From positions 124,001 to 188,000 of the forward strand of contig JAURFD010000001.1 of the NCBI GenBank assembly GCA_030827125.1: 64,000 nucleotides of DNA. The letters are read 5' to 3'. The position numbers were made by a program, and so were the translations under genes. Each line of letters begins with the position of its first letter. Position 1 is the stretch's first letter. This DNA comes from Candidatus Nanopelagicales bacterium. Lineage in GTDB: Bacteria > Actinomycetota > Actinomycetes > S36-B12. The notes under the pieces were generated by a model, which saw only the letters and a program-made list of their open reading frames with translations, had not been told where the DNA came from and did not search any database. Below, one piece after another: positions 1-12,172 of the stretch.

Positions 1-80
1 GCGGCGGTGTGGGTGCTGCGGCCCTGTGCGGTGGCGGCGGCCAGGGCGATGCATTGATCGTGAGCGTGCCGACGGCGTGA
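1..80 (+). CDS. Thiolase (acetyl-CoA acetyltransferase), C-terminal end only
   Basis: The first 80 bases read in frame 3 as the last 25 residues of a thiolase, ending in GAAALCGGGGQGDALI and a few more residues before TGA at 78-80. The CGGGGQGDA block is the C-terminal signature of the thiolase family; its Cys is the catalytic acid/base of the Claisen condensation or thiolysis of acetoacetyl-CoA. The rest lies outside the window. The stop overlaps the GTG start of meaB (GTGA), so the two are probably translationally coupled. Confidence 0.85.
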   Translation, partial: GGVGAAALCGGGGQGDALIVSVPTA

Positions 81-1027
81 CCGAGTCGGTCGTCGACCTC
101 GTCGATCGGGCTCGCGCAGGCGAGGCCCGCGCGATCGCGCGCCTGATCTCCATGGTGGAGGATGGCTCACCACACCTGCCCGAGATGCTCGCGGCACTGC
201 GCGGCGGCGGTTCGGCGTACGTCGTAGGAGTGACCGGAGCGCCCGGCGTGGGCAAGTCGACGGCGACGAATGCGCTGGTGACGGCGTACCGGGAGCGTGG
301 GCAGCGCGTCGCGGTCCTCGCGGTCGATCCGAGTTCGCCCTTCACCGGTGGCGCGTTGCTCGGCGATCGCATTCGGATGCAGGAGCACGCGGGCGACTCC
401 GGTGTCTACATCCGCTCGATGGCCTCCCGCGGTCAACTCGGTGGACTGGCCGCGGCCACTCAGCAGGCCGTGCGAGTGCTGGAGTCGGCGGGTTTCGACG
501 TCGTGCTGGTAGAAACGGTCGGCGTCGGTCAATCCGAGGTGGATGTCGCAGCAACCGCGGATGCCACGGTGGTGCTGCTGGCGCCGGGTATGGGGGACGG
601 CATTCAGGCAGCCAAGGCCGGAATTCTGGAGATCGGCGACATCCTGTGCGTCAACAAGGCCGACCGCGATGGGGCGGCCAATACGGTGCGCGAGGTGCGC
701 AACATGCTGCAGTTGGGGGGTGATCGCGACGGCTGGCGGCCGGTGGTGGTGACGTCGGTCGCTGCGCAGGGGCAGGTGGACGATCTGGTTGCTGCGCTCG
801 ATGAACGACGTGTCTGGCTCGATGAAGGAGATCACCTGGCCATGCGCCGTCGGCAACGTGCCCGCGGCGAGGTGTTGGCCCTCGCCTTGGGTGGCGTGCG
901 CGCGCGTCTGGAGGAACAGATGCTGGGGGAGGGTGCGGCCGACGTTCACGCTGTCGCTGAGGGCTCGATGACCCCCTACGAGGCAGCAGCGCGCTTGGCG
1001 GCCGAGGATGACAGGATGGGAGCGTGA
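77..1027 (+). CDS. meaB: MeaB/ArgK-family G3E GTPase, methylmalonyl-CoA mutase chaperone
   Basis: Family members load and protect adenosylcobalamin-dependent methylmalonyl-CoA mutase using GTP hydrolysis. Visible motifs are the P-loop GVTGAPGVGKST (about residues 51-62), the DPSSP segment with the GGALLGDR block, ETVGVGQSE and the NKAD guanine-specificity motif. At 316 aa the length is normal. I chose GTG 77 because it overlaps the thiolase stop; a longer frame from ATG 26 would begin inside thiolase coding sequence. Thiolase plus MeaB suggests a short-chain acyl-CoA/propionate context, but no mutase gene is in the window. Confidence 0.9.
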   Translation: MTESVVDLVDRARAGEARAIARLISMVEDGSPHLPEMLAALRGGGSAYVVGVTGAPGVGKSTATNALVTAYRERGQRVAVLAVDPSSPFTGGALLGDRIRMQEHAGDSGVYIRSMASRGQLGGLAAATQQAVRVLESAGFDVVLVETVGVGQSEVDVAATADATVVLLAPGMGDGIQAAKAGILEIGDILCVNKADRDGAANTVREVRNMLQLGGDRDGWRPVVVTSVAAQGQVDDLVAALDERRVWLDEGDHLAMRRRQRARGEVLALALGGVRARLEEQMLGEGAADVHAVAEGSMTPYEAAARLAAEDDRMGA

Positions 1028-1923
1028 CTGACCAGCCCTCCCTGTCCCTGCGCGGAGCCGTCGACCTCGGAGCCCTTGCGAGTCAGCGCGAGGCCGAGCA
1101 AAGGCGCTCGACCGCCATGTCGAGCGCTCCGGCGGGAGTCGTCATTGATGTGACCGAGGCCACCTTCGAACGCGACGTCATCATCCAGAGCCAGACCGTC
1201 CCGGTCGTCCTCGACCTCTGGGCATCCTGGTGCGGCCCCTGCAAGACGCTGTCACCGATATTGGAGTCGCTTGCCGCCGAATACGCGGGCCGCTTCGTGT
1301 TGGCCAAAGTCGATGTCGATGCCGAGCAGCAGATTGCGGCGGCGTTTCAGGTGCAGTCGATCCCCAGCGTCTTCGGGGTCATCGCCGGGCAGCCAGTTCC
1401 ACTATTCCAGGGCGCGTATCCCGAGCCGCAGATCCGGCAGGTGCTTGATGAGTTGTTGCGGGTTGCCGCCGAGAACGGCGTCAAGGGCACGCTCGCGGCT
1501 AGTGAGCCGGATGCGGAGGATGTGACCGAGGCCGCTGGCGAGGTGGAGGAGCCCGACGACCCGCGCTTTAACGCGGCTTTTGACGCCATCGAGGCGGGAG
1601 ACTGGGCGGCGGCGGCGGACGCCTACCGCGCAGTGCTCGCGCAGTCACCGGTCGATGCTGACGCGCAGGCAGGCCTGGCAATGTGCGAGTTGCAGGTTCG
1701 GTTGGAGTCCGGGGGTGAGTCCGGTGCCTTTCGCGACGCCGATGTCGCGGCGGCCGAGGGCGATTGGGCCACGGCGTTCGCTGCGCTGATCGCCGAGGTC
1801 AAGGCGACGGCTGGTGACGAGCGGGAGGCCGCACGTCAGCGGCTTCTCGAACTCTTCGCCATGGCCGGCGATGACCCGGCTGTGCAGCCCGCGAGAGTAT
1901 CCCTCGCCTCCGCCCTTTTCTAG
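1024..1923 (+). CDS. Thioredoxin-domain protein with C-terminal TPR-like region (YbbN/CnoX type)
   Basis: Residues about 40-150 form a thioredoxin fold with active site WASWCGPCK (Cys70 and Cys73) and the cis-Pro segment SIPSV. Residues about 185-299 are an Ala-rich, helical TPR_20-like domain, the layout of the YbbN/CnoX chaperone-redoxin family, which protects client proteins during oxidative stress. The GTG start overlaps the meaB stop by 4 nt, so this is the third gene of a coupled operon. It converges with glgB and the two stop codons share the palindrome CTAG at 1920-1923. Here the CxxC is intact, unlike E. coli YbbN. Confidence 0.87.
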   Translation: MTDQPSLSLRGAVDLGALASQREAEQRRSTAMSSAPAGVVIDVTEATFERDVIIQSQTVPVVLDLWASWCGPCKTLSPILESLAAEYAGRFVLAKVDVDAEQQIAAAFQVQSIPSVFGVIAGQPVPLFQGAYPEPQIRQVLDELLRVAAENGVKGTLAASEPDAEDVTEAAGEVEEPDDPRFNAAFDAIEAGDWAAAADAYRAVLAQSPVDADAQAGLAMCELQVRLESGGESGAFRDADVAAAEGDWATAFAALIAEVKATAGDEREAARQRLLELFAMAGDDPAVQPARVSLASALF

Positions 1924-4115
1924 ACCGGCCGCAGCCAGATAGTCGCCAGGGGCGGCAGCGTCATTTCGGCGCTCGAGGGTCGGCCGTGCCACTCGATGCG
2001 TTCGGCGTGTACGGCGCCCATGTTGCCGACGCCACCCCCGCCGAACTCGGTGGCATCGGTGTTGAGAACCTCGGCCCACACACCACCCTGGGGAAGCCCG
2101 ATGCGATACCCCTGCCGCGGCACCGGCGACATGTTGGCCACACTCACGAGCGGATTGCCGTCGTCGTCCCAGCGAATCCAACTGAAGATGTTCGCCTCGG
2201 CATCGTTGGCATCGATCCACTCGAAGCCTGAAGGGTCGTCATCGCGCTGCCAGAGGGCCGGCGTCTCGGTGTAGATCCGGTTGATCTGCGCTACGGCCCG
2301 TGAGATGCCCTGGTGCTCGTCGTATTGGAGCAGCCACCAGTCCAGCCCGGCATCGGCGTTCCACTCCGCCGACTGGGCGAACTCCGCACCCATGAACAGC
2401 AGCTTGCGTCCCGGATGCGACCACATGAATCCCATGTAGGCGCGAAGGTTCGCCAACTCCTGCCAGCGATCGCCGGGCATGCGCTCGATGAGCGAACCCT
2501 TGCCGTGAACTACCTCGTCGTGCGAGAGGGGAAGCACAAAGTGCTCGCTGTAGGCATACATCATCGAGAAGGTCATCTCGTTGTGGTGGTACTGGCGATG
2601 GATTGCCTCACGCTGCATGTAGCCGAGCGAATCGTGCATCCAGCCCATATTCCACTTCAGGCCAAAACCGAGGCCGCCGAGGTACGTCGGTCGCGTGACA
2701 CCGGGCCACGCAGTCGACTCCTCGGCGATCGTGACAATGCCGGGCACGCGCTTGTAGACCGTCGCGTTCATCTCTTGGAGGAACGCAACAGCGTCAAGGT
2801 TTTCGCGACCACCGAACTGGTTCGGCGTCCACTGCCCAGGTTCGCGCGAGTAGTCGAGGTAGAGCATCGAGGCGACGGCGTCTACGCGTAGGCCATCGAC
2901 GTGGTATTCCTCCAGCCAATACACCGCGTTAGCAACGAGGAAGTTGCGCACCTCGGTGCGGCCGAAGTCGAAGATGTAGGTGCCCCAGTCAGGATGTTCA
3001 CCGCGCTGCGGATCGGCGTTCTCATACAGCGGCGTCCCATCGAAGCGCGCCAGGGCCCACTCGTCACGAGGGAAGTGCGCAGGGACCCAGTCGATGATGA
3101 CGCCGATGCCCGCCTGGTGGAGGCGGTCGATGAGGTAGCGCAGGTCGTCGGGGCTGCCGAACCGCGGGGTGGGTGCGAAGTACGACGTCACCTGGTAGCC
3201 CCAGGACCCGGCGAAGGGATGCGCTGCCACCGGGAGGAACTCCACGTGGGTGAAGCCCTGCTCAACGACGTACGCCGTCAACTCCTCGGCCAACTGCCGA
3301 TAGTCCAAACCAGGACGCCACGAGCCCAGGTGCACCTCGTACGTCGACATCGGTTGATGGAGCGGATCGGACCGGTAGCGATTTTTCAGCCAGGCACTAT
3401 CGCCCCAGGTGTAGTGCGACGTGTAGACCACCGAGCCCGTTGCCGGCGGCACCTCGGTCGCGAAGGCAAAGGGATCGGCCTTCTCGCGCCACACACCGTC
3501 CTTGCCCAGGATGGAGAACTTGTAGACCGTGCCGTCGCCAATGTCGGGGATGAACAGTTCCCAGACACCGGTCGAGCCGAGGCTGCGCATTGGATGCGCC
3601 TGGCTATCCCAGTGATTGAAGCTCCCGGTGACACGAACGCCCTGGGCATTGGGGGCCCACACGGCGAAGGACACGCCCGTGATGTCGCCGTGCAGACTCG
3701 AATAGGTGTGCAGGTGGGCGCCGAGCACCTTCCACAGTTCCTCGTGTCGGCCCTCGGAGATGAGGTGGAGATCGAGTTCGCCCAGTGTGGGCAGGAATCG
3801 GTAGGGGTCATCCGCGGGGATGACCTCACCGCCGTAGGTCACATCGAGGCGGTAGTCCGGTACGTCGGTTCCGGGCAGGAGTCCCACCCAGACGCCGCGG
3901 TGCTCGTGCTTGAGCGCGATGCTCTCATCCCCGACGACCGCGACCACGGCCTCAGCCATCGGTCGCAGGACGCGCAGCGTGACAGCGTTCTTGCCGACGT
4001 GCGGCCCAAGGACCGAGTGGGGGCTGTAGTGCGCACCGTCGACGATGCGATCGAGTTCGGCCGTGTCGACCTTGACCGGCTTGGGCGCCTTTGGCGCCTT
4101 GTCCTGCTTGCTCAT
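1920..4115 (-). CDS. glgB: 1,4-alpha-glucan branching enzyme, GH13
   Basis: Cytoplasmic enzyme that cuts alpha-1,4-glucan and re-joins the segment through alpha-1,6 links. The 731-aa protein has two N-terminal beta-sandwich (CBM48-like) regions, then the GH13 barrel with [11 protein letters not shown] (nucleophile Asp), TIAEES (acid/base Glu) and [12 protein letters not shown] (transition-state Asp). ATG 4115 was chosen over upstream in-frame codons because it overlaps the glgE stop (ATGA); the frame before it codes for glgE. Co-translation with GlgE fits the GlgE pathway, in which GlgE extends chains and GlgB branches them. Confidence 0.95.
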   Translation of the reverse strand: MSKQDKAPKAPKPVKVDTAELDRIVDGAHYSPHSVLGPHVGKNAVTLRVLRPMAEAVVAVVGDESIALKHEHRGVWVGLLPGTDVPDYRLDVTYGGEVIPADDPYRFLPTLGELDLHLISEGRHEELWKVLGAHLHTYSSLHGDITGVSFAVWAPNAQGVRVTGSFNHWDSQAHPMRSLGSTGVWELFIPDIGDGTVYKFSILGKDGVWREKADPFAFATEVPPATGSVVYTSHYTWGDSAWLKNRYRSDPLHQPMSTYEVHLGSWRPGLDYRQLAEELTAYVVEQGFTHVEFLPVAAHPFAGSWGYQVTSYFAPTPRFGSPDDLRYLIDRLHQAGIGVIIDWVPAHFPRDEWALARFDGTPLYENADPQRGEHPDWGTYIFDFGRTEVRNFLVANAVYWLEEYHVDGLRVDAVASMLYLDYSREPGQWTPNQFGGRENLDAVAFLQEMNATVYKRVPGIVTIAEESTAWPGVTRPTYLGGLGFGLKWNMGWMHDSLGYMQREAIHRQYHHNEMTFSMMYAYSEHFVLPLSHDEVVHGKGSLIERMPGDRWQELANLRAYMGFMWSHPGRKLLFMGAEFAQSAEWNADAGLDWWLLQYDEHQGISRAVAQINRIYTETPALWQRDDDPSGFEWIDANDAEANIFSWIRWDDDGNPLVSVANMSPVPRQGYRIGLPQGGVWAEVLNTDATEFGGGGVGNMGAVHAERIEWHGRPSSAEMTLPPLATIWLRPV

Positions 4116-6361
4116 GATGGGCGCACCTCGACGATATGGCCGACCGTGAAGTCGGGATCGAAACGGACGTAGGTGGCCTGGCCCCAACTGAAGGTCTGAC
4201 CGGTGACGTGATCGTGCGCAATGAAGCGGTCGGACCAGTCCATGCCGAGTGCCGGCATGTCCCACCACACCGTGGTCTCGTGCACGTGGTGAGGATCGAG
4301 GGTGCACGCGACGAGGGCGATCTCGTTGCCCACCTGTTTGGAGTAGGCGATGATTGACGGATCGTCGGTGTGATGGAAGCGCAGACTCCGCAGATCCTGC
4401 AGCGGTGCGAGCCGCCGACGAATGTCGTTCAACGTGGTGATGTACGGGGCGAGGGTGCGGCCCTCGGCCTCAGCGGCTGCCCAGTCGCGGGGTCGGTATT
4501 CGAATTTTTCGGAGTCGAGGTACTCCTCACTGCCCGGGCGCACCGCCGCACTTTCAAAGAGTTCGAAGCCGGAGTAGACACCCCAGGTGGGCGAGAGCGT
4601 CGCCGCAAGAGTCGCTCGGATGGAGAAGGCGGGCCGACCCCCGGTCTGAAGGTACTCGGTGAGGATGTCCGGGGTGTTGACGAAGACATTCGGTCGCATA
4701 TACGCGGACGCAGGACCGGCGAGTTCGCTGAGGTACGCCTCAAGTCCCTCCTTGTCATTGCGCCAGGTGAAGTAGGTGTAGCTCTGCTGGAAGCCGACCT
4801 CGGCCAGGGCGCGCATCATCGGCGGACGCGTGAAGGCCTCGGCGAGGAACAAGACATCGGGGTCGCCGGCGTTGATCTCGCTGATGAGTCGGTCCCACAC
4901 CCACAGGGGCTTGGTATGCGGATTGTCGACGCGGAAGATGCGAACACCGAGCGTGATCCAGTGCCGCACCAGGCGCAGCACCTCGGCGTAGAGCCCCTCG
5001 GGATCGATATCGAAGTTGAGGGGGTAGATGTCCTGATACTTCTTCGGGGGATTCTCCGCAAACGCGATCGTCCCGTCCGCGCGGGTGGTGAACCATTCGG
5101 GATGATCGACCACCCAGGGATGGTCGGGGGAGGCCTGCAGGGCGAAGTCCAGGGCGACCTCCATGCCGAGTTCGCGCGTGCGATCGACGAACGCAGCGAA
5201 GTCCTTTTCGGTTCCGAGGTCGGGGTGAATGGCGTCGTGGCCACCGGTTGAGGCCCCGATGGCCCACGGGGAACCGGGGTCGCCGGCACCGGGGGTCAGC
5301 GTGTTGTTACGGCCCTTGCGGTGTTTCTGCCCGACCGGATGGATCGGGGGGAGGTAGACCACGTCGAAGCCCATCTCCGCGATGGCGTCGAGCCGCTTCA
5401 TCGCGGTGCGGAAGGTCCCCGATTTCAGTGGCCGACCGTTCGCCCCCTCACTCCGTGGGAAGAACTCGTACCAGGATCCGACGAGAGCTCGGCGGCGCTC
5501 AACGAGAAGCGGCCACGGGCCGGACACGGTGATGTGCTCGCGAATGGGGGCCGTCGTCGTCGCGTCGACCACGGCCTTGTCCCGCGATGCGGCGAGGCGG
5601 ACCGCGGGTGGAAGGTCGGTGTTGCGCATTGTGGTGATCGACGCTGTGAGATCGCCCTGTGCGCGCTCAAGGATGAGCGCGCCCTCAGCCAACTCCAACT
5701 CAATGTCGATTCCCGCGGGCACCTTGATGTCGGCGCGATGCAACCAGGTTGCCCAGGGGTCGCCCCAGGACTCGACGGTGAACGTCCACAATCCCTCGGC
5801 GTCAGGAACGACCGTGGCACCCCAACGGTCGACACCGGTGCCCAGATCGATCATGCGCCGACGCATGTGCTCGCGCCCCGAAGGATCGCGCAGCACGACT
5901 TCGACGCCGAGCAGGTCATGACCTTCGCGGAACGCCGTCGCCACCACGGGGATGTGCTCGCCGACCACGGCCTTCGCCGGTCGGCGACCGGACTCCACCG
6001 TGGGGGAGATGTCCGTGATGGGGAATCGGCCGGTCAACACGTTGGGGACCACGGCCTCATGGGTGCTCACGGCGTTCGACGCCTCGCGGGCAGTGGCCGG
6101 GGGAGCCTTCTTCGCCGGCGCGGTTTTCTTCGCCGGCGCGGCCTTCTTGGTGGGCGCGGCCTTCTTCGCCGGGGCCTTCTGGGCGGGCGCGACCTTCTTT
6201 GTGGGCGCGACCTTCTTCGCCGGGGCCTTCTGGGCGGGCGCGGCCTTCTTGGCAACCTTCTTGGCCGCGGTCTTCTTCGCTGCTGCCGTGCTCCGCGTAT
6301 CGGAGCGATCCCCGGGTGCCGCGGAGAATTCGGGCACCGTCGGTGGATTGCGCTGCGTCAT
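4112..6361 (-). CDS. glgE: Alpha-1,4-glucan:maltose-1-phosphate maltosyltransferase, GH13_3
   Basis: GlgE adds maltosyl units from maltose-1-phosphate to alpha-1,4-glucan. Residues about 110-749 match the family: the phosphate-site region around [14 protein letters not shown], nucleophile Asp in [10 protein letters not shown], acid/base Glu in [10 protein letters not shown], and a C-terminal beta domain. Unusually, residues about 25-90 are an Ala/Lys/Pro repeat resembling the tail of actinobacterial HU (see separate entry). ATG 6361 (MTQRNPP) follows a TAGGCT box 8 nt upstream, suggesting a leaderless mRNA; upstream in-frame codons extend into untranslated sequence. TreS/Pep2 or GlgM, the donors of maltose-1-phosphate, are not in the window. 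Confidence 0.95.
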   Translation of the reverse strand: MTQRNPPTVPEFSAAPGDRSDTRSTAAAKKTAAKKVAKKAAPAQKAPAKKVAPTKKVAPAQKAPAKKAAPTKKAAPAKKTAPAKKAPPATAREASNAVSTHEAVVPNVLTGRFPITDISPTVESGRRPAKAVVGEHIPVVATAFREGHDLLGVEVVLRDPSGREHMRRRMIDLGTGVDRWGATVVPDAEGLWTFTVESWGDPWATWLHRADIKVPAGIDIELELAEGALILERAQGDLTASITTMRNTDLPPAVRLAASRDKAVVDATTTAPIREHITVSGPWPLLVERRRALVGSWYEFFPRSEGANGRPLKSGTFRTAMKRLDAIAEMGFDVVYLPPIHPVGQKHRKGRNNTLTPGAGDPGSPWAIGASTGGHDAIHPDLGTEKDFAAFVDRTRELGMEVALDFALQASPDHPWVVDHPEWFTTRADGTIAFAENPPKKYQDIYPLNFDIDPEGLYAEVLRLVRHWITLGVRIFRVDNPHTKPLWVWDRLISEINAGDPDVLFLAEAFTRPPMMRALAEVGFQQSYTYFTWRNDKEGLEAYLSELAGPASAYMRPNVFVNTPDILTEYLQTGGRPAFSIRATLAATLSPTWGVYSGFELFESAAVRPGSEEYLDSEKFEYRPRDWAAAEAEGRTLAPYITTLNDIRRRLAPLQDLRSLRFHHTDDPSIIAYSKQVGNEIALVACTLDPHHVHETTVWWDMPALGMDWSDRFIAHDHVTGQTFSWGQATYVRFDPDFTVGHIVEVRPS
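6092..6289 (-). repeat. Lys/Ala/Pro-rich repeat at the N-terminus of GlgE
   Basis: About 66 codons (GlgE residues 25-90) encode imperfect copies of AAPAKK, APAKK and APTKK units. At DNA level this appears as repeated gcc-ttc-ttc style blocks with a degenerate period near 15-30 bp. The segment is strongly basic and presumably disordered. The same kind of unit makes up the tail of the HU protein near 59.5 kb. Confidence 0.85.
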
Positions 6362-6369
6362 AGTTCGCA

Positions 6370-6375
6370 AGCCTA
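6370..6375 (-). promoter_or_regulatory. -10 box TAGGCT of glgE, leaderless
   Basis: Read on the minus strand, TAGGCT lies 8 nt before the glgE ATG, leaving no room for a Shine-Dalgarno site. The glgE-glgP gap (6362-6562, about 200 bp) is a divergent promoter region; apart from this box and the one for glgP I see nothing in it. Confidence 0.6.
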
Positions 6376-6549
6376 TCGGCGCACGAGGCGTCGCGGGGCC
6401 GCTCGCGCCCGGGACTTGCCCAACGCCCACCAAGCCCGAATGTCCTGGAAACGGACTGAAAGGGCCCCGTGCATTCCAGCAATAATCGGTGTCGTTTCGG
6501 CCTACCGACGGGTTTAGATGCGCGTCACGAGCCGGTCATGTGCACCCGC

Positions 6550-6555
6550 TAGGTT
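6550..6555 (+). promoter_or_regulatory. -10 box TAGGTT of glgP, leaderless
   Basis: TAGGTT ends 7 nt before GTG 6563 with no ribosome binding site between. This decides the glgP start: the upstream in-frame ATG 6518 precedes the promoter. Confidence 0.6.
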
Positions 6556-6562
6556 GGCCGCC

Positions 6563-9166
6563 GTGAAGGCTATTCGACGGTTCACTGTCCGCACGGTCCT
6601 GCCGGAGTCGCTGCAGCCCCTTGAGGAGCTCGCCGCGAACCTGCGCTGGTCCTGGCATCCGGAGACACGCGATGTCTTCGCTGCCATTGATCCGGACCTG
6701 TGGCACCGGGTGGGGGACGACCCGATCCGCATGCTCGGTGAGGTTCCCGCCGAACGCCTCAACGAACTTGCTGCCGATCCGGACTATGTCGAGTGGGTAC
6801 GTCGTACCCGCGATGAGCTCCACGCCTACCTGCATCGCGACGCGTGGTTCCAGCATCAGCCGGATGACCGTCCGTCCGGCATCGGGTACTTCTCCCCGGA
6901 GTTCGGCATTGCCGCAGCGTTGCCGCAGTACTCCGGCGGTTTGGGCATCCTTGCCGGCGACCACCTCAAGGCGGCCTCCGATCTCGGGATCCCCATCATC
7001 GGCGTTGGATTGTTCTACCGCGCGGGGTACTTCCGGCAAACGCTGTCGCGTGAGGGCTGGCAGCAGGAGACCTACCCCGTACTCGACCCCGACGGCAGCC
7101 CGGTCTCGCTCCTGCATGACACGTCCGGTGAGCCCGTCGTCATCACTATCGGTATGCCCGGCGGTCGCACGATGTACGCCCGCGTGTGGATCGCGCAGGT
7201 GGGTCGAGTGGCGCTACTGCTGCTCGATACCGACATTGAGGCCAATGAGGCCGCCGAGCGTGAGGTCACCGATCGCCTGTACGGCGGCGGTAGTGAACAT
7301 CGCCTTGCGCAGGAGGTCCTCCTCGGGATTGGTGGCGTTCGCGCCATCCGCGCCTACTGCGAGATCACCGGAGCGCCAGCGCCCGAGGTCTTCCACTCCA
7401 ACGAGGGGCACGCCGGCTTCCTCGGCCTGGAGCGTATTCGCGAACTCGTCGAGGGCGGCCTCGACTTCGGCGCGGCCCTCGAGGTGGTGCGCGCAGGCAC
7501 GCTCTTCACCACGCATACGCCCGTGCCCGCCGGAATTGATCGTTTCCCCCGTGAACTCATCGAGAACTTCTTCGGGGGCGACAACGCCGTGGAGGGCGTC
7601 CCCGTTGATCTCGTCCTCGATCTCGGCCGCGAGAGCTACACCGGCGGTGACCCGGCCGTGTTCAACATGGCGGTCATGGGGCTGCGACTGTCTCAGCACG
7701 CCAACGGCGTGAGCCTCCTGCACGGTCAGGTCAGCCGCGGCATGTTCAACGGCCTGTGGCCGGGATTCGACTCCGCGGAGGTCCCCATCACCTCCATCAC
7801 CAACGGCGTACACGCGCCAACCTGGGTAGCCCGTGAGGTGCGCGACCTCGCTGCCCGCGAGGTGGGCCCCGAACTCATCGAGCAGGGTCAGGGCTGGGAT
7901 GCGATCGGTCGCATTCCCGATCATGCGATCTGGCCGGTCAAGCGCATCCTGCGCGAGCACCTCGTCGCCGACGCGCGCGAGCGTCTGCGTGCCTCCTGGT
8001 TGACCCGCGGCGCGAGCGAGGCCGAACTCGGCTGGATCGATGACGTCCTCGATCCGGACATTCTCACGATTGGCTTCGCACGCCGCGTGCCGTCGTACAA
8101 GCGACTTACGCTCATGCTGCGCGACCAGGAGCGACTGCGGGAATTGTTGCTGCACGCTGAGCGCCCGATCCAGATCGTGGTCGCGGGCAAGGCGCATCCG
8201 GCGGACGACGGTGGCAAGCGCCTGATCCAAGAGCTCGTGAGGTTCGCCGACGATCCCGAGGTGCGCCATCGCATCGTCTTCCTGCCCAACTACGACATCG
8301 GGATGGCGACGATCCTGTATCCGGGTTGCGATGTCTGGCTGAACAATCCGATCCGCCCGCTGGAGGCCAGCGGCACGTCGGGCATGAAGGCCGCATTGAA
8401 TGGCGCACTCAACCTCTCCATCCTTGACGGCTGGTGGGACGAGTGGTTTGACGGCGAAAACGGCTGGGCGATCCCGTCCGCCGATGGGCTCACCGACGTC
8501 GATCGCCGTGATGACCTCGAGGCGGCTGCGCTCTATGACCTCATCGAGCGTGAGGTAGCGCCCACCTTTTACCAGCGGGGCGACGATGGCCTGCCGCATC
8601 GATGGATTGAACGCGTGCGGCACACACTGCAGACGCTCGGCCCCAAGGTGCTCGCGAGCCGGATGGTCAGTGAATACGTCACCCGGCTCTACACGCCCGC
8701 CGCGATCGGCACACGCGCGTTCAGCGCGGATGACTTCGCGCTCGGCAAGGAGTTGGCGGCATGGAAGGCTCGCGTCATCGCGGCCTGGAGCCAGGTCGCG
8801 GTTGAGCATGTGGAGTCGACGGGTGTGGGTGATGCTCCTTCACTTGGCGCTCCTGTGCACCTGCGCGCGCACGTGCGCCTCGGCACCTTGATGCCGGAGG
8901 ATGTCGTCGTCCAGGTGGTGTCCGGTCGCGTGGATGCCAACGATCAACTTGTCGATCCGCAGGTCGATGAACTCTCCGCGGTGGAGTCCTGGGAGGGCGG
9001 CCGTTGGCTCTTCGAGGGCGAACTATCGCTTGGTCGGACCGGACCTTTCGGTTACACGGTCCGTGTCCTTCCGCGCCACGAGGGTCTGGTGACCCCGGTG
9101 GAACTCGGCCTGGTGACGCTGCCAGCGGAGACCGGCTCACCGGTGGATGCGGCGGGACTTCGCTAG
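6563..9166 (+). CDS. glgP: Alpha-glucan phosphorylase, GT35 short form
   Basis: PLP enzyme that releases glucose-1-phosphate from alpha-1,4-glucan ends. The 867-aa protein begins with the DUF3417 domain typical of the TIGR02094 'alpha-glucan family phosphorylase' subgroup, then the two-lobed phosphorylase fold. FHSNEGHAG and the PLP-lysine region GTSGMKAALNG (about residue 610) are clear. GTG 6563 (VKAIRRFTV) follows a leaderless promoter. It diverges from glgE-glgB and converges on glgX with only 14 bp between. In mycobacteria glgP sits in the same position next to glgE. Confidence 0.93.
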   Translation: MKAIRRFTVRTVLPESLQPLEELAANLRWSWHPETRDVFAAIDPDLWHRVGDDPIRMLGEVPAERLNELAADPDYVEWVRRTRDELHAYLHRDAWFQHQPDDRPSGIGYFSPEFGIAAALPQYSGGLGILAGDHLKAASDLGIPIIGVGLFYRAGYFRQTLSREGWQQETYPVLDPDGSPVSLLHDTSGEPVVITIGMPGGRTMYARVWIAQVGRVALLLLDTDIEANEAAEREVTDRLYGGGSEHRLAQEVLLGIGGVRAIRAYCEITGAPAPEVFHSNEGHAGFLGLERIRELVEGGLDFGAALEVVRAGTLFTTHTPVPAGIDRFPRELIENFFGGDNAVEGVPVDLVLDLGRESYTGGDPAVFNMAVMGLRLSQHANGVSLLHGQVSRGMFNGLWPGFDSAEVPITSITNGVHAPTWVAREVRDLAAREVGPELIEQGQGWDAIGRIPDHAIWPVKRILREHLVADARERLRASWLTRGASEAELGWIDDVLDPDILTIGFARRVPSYKRLTLMLRDQERLRELLLHAERPIQIVVAGKAHPADDGGKRLIQELVRFADDPEVRHRIVFLPNYDIGMATILYPGCDVWLNNPIRPLEASGTSGMKAALNGALNLSILDGWWDEWFDGENGWAIPSADGLTDVDRRDDLEAAALYDLIEREVAPTFYQRGDDGLPHRWIERVRHTLQTLGPKVLASRMVSEYVTRLYTPAAIGTRAFSADDFALGKELAAWKARVIAAWSQVAVEHVESTGVGDAPSLGAPVHLRAHVRLGTLMPEDVVVQVVSGRVDANDQLVDPQVDELSAVESWEGGRWLFEGELSLGRTGPFGYTVRVLPRHEGLVTPVELGLVTLPAETGSPVDAAGLR

Positions 9167-9180
9167 GACCGGGCGTCGCG

Positions 9181-11277
<2,097 letters not shown>

Positions 11278-11392
11278 GGTCCTTCCCGAGTCGTGGTCGA
11301 GGGTCACGCTACTAGGCTGACGACACCAGGACGGGGATGTCCGTCGCGGGCGGCGCGGATGGGTCGCCCAGCCACACCGATGAGGAGAGCGC
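11278..11392. promoter_or_regulatory. Divergent promoter region glgX / enoyl-CoA hydratase
   Basis: This 115-bp gap holds TAGGCT on the plus strand at 11313-11318 and TAGCGT on the minus strand about 25 nt upstream of the glgX start, both plausible -10 boxes. Each gene has its own Shine-Dalgarno site (GGAAGGA for glgX, GAGGAGA for the hydratase), so both transcripts have leaders. Confidence 0.45.
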
Positions 11393-12172
11393 ATGCCGGA
11401 GTTCGTATCGCTCGAAGTTGTCGACGCGATCGCGACGATGCGGATCGAACGCCCACCGATGAATGTCTTGTCATCGGCGGTTCAGGCGGAGATCCGGATG
11501 GCGGCCGAGGAGGTTGCCCGACGCCAGGATGTGGCGGCCGTGATCGTGTACGGCGGCCCGAAGGTCTTCGCGGCCGGTGCGGATGTCAAGGAGATGCTCG
11601 ACTGGTCGCTCGCCGATGCCCTGCGTCGTACGCAGGGACTTCAGGACGCGTTCACCGCGGTCGCGTCCATTCCGCAGCCGACGATCGCCGCGGTGACAGG
11701 GTTCGCGCTCGGCGGTGGATGCGAACTCGCTCTCACCTGCGACTTCCGGGTGGCCGGGGACAACGCCAAACTGGGCCAGCCGGAAATCCTCCTCGGGATC
11801 ATCCCTGGCGCCGGTGGCACCCAGCGGCTGCCGCGACTCATCGGCACCGCGCGGGCCAAGGAGATCATCTTCAGCGGCCGTTTCGTCGGAGCTGACGAAG
11901 CGCTCACCATCGGGTTGGTCGATCGGGTCGTGGCACCTGACGCGGTGTATGGCGAGGCACTCTCATGGGCTCGCACGTTGGCCCAGGGCCCCGCTCTGGC
12001 CCTACGTGCGGCCAAGGTTGCCATCGATCGCGGTATGGACGCCGATCTGGGCACCGGACTGGAGATCGAGCGCGGGCACTTCGCTGCGCTCTTCGGGACC
12101 GAGGATCAGCGGGTCGGCATGGCCACCTTCGTGGAGAAGGGGCCGGGTCAGGCGGAGTTCACCGGATCATGA
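11393..12172 (+). CDS. Enoyl-CoA hydratase/isomerase family protein
   Basis: A 259-aa crotonase-fold protein. The oxyanion-hole segments are present (AAGADVKEM and GFALGGGCELAL), as are catalytic Glu candidates in GQPEILLGIIPGAGG, the typical double-Glu region of true hydratases. It most likely hydrates 2-trans-enoyl-CoA in fatty-acid oxidation. ATG 11393 has GAGGAGA 5-11 nt upstream. The stop overlaps the next start (ATGA). An enoyl-CoA hydratase upstream of a methyltransferase matches the order echA17-Rv3038c I recall in mycobacteria, just outside the MGLP genes. Confidence 0.9.
   Translation: MPEFVSLEVVDAIATMRIERPPMNVLSSAVQAEIRMAAEEVARRQDVAAVIVYGGPKVFAAGADVKEMLDWSLADALRRTQGLQDAFTAVASIPQPTIAAVTGFALGGGCELALTCDFRVAGDNAKLGQPEILLGIIPGAGGTQRLPRLIGTARAKEIIFSGRFVGADEALTIGLVDRVVAPDAVYGEALSWARTLAQGPALALRAAKVAIDRGMDADLGTGLEIERGHFAALFGTEDQRVGMATFVEKGPGQAEFTGS

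Noticed and set aside
2901-4172. Long open frame (423 codons) opposite glgB
   Set aside because: High-GC shadow frame: glgB on the other strand has complete family motifs, and this translation shows no recognisable domain.
5321-6517. 398-codon frame opposite glgE
   Set aside because: Shadow of glgE; its Arg/Gly/Leu-rich part is just the complement of the Lys/Ala repeat.
7214-8809. 531-codon frame opposite glgP
   Set aside because: No domain or start signal; glgP motifs cover the same region on the plus strand.
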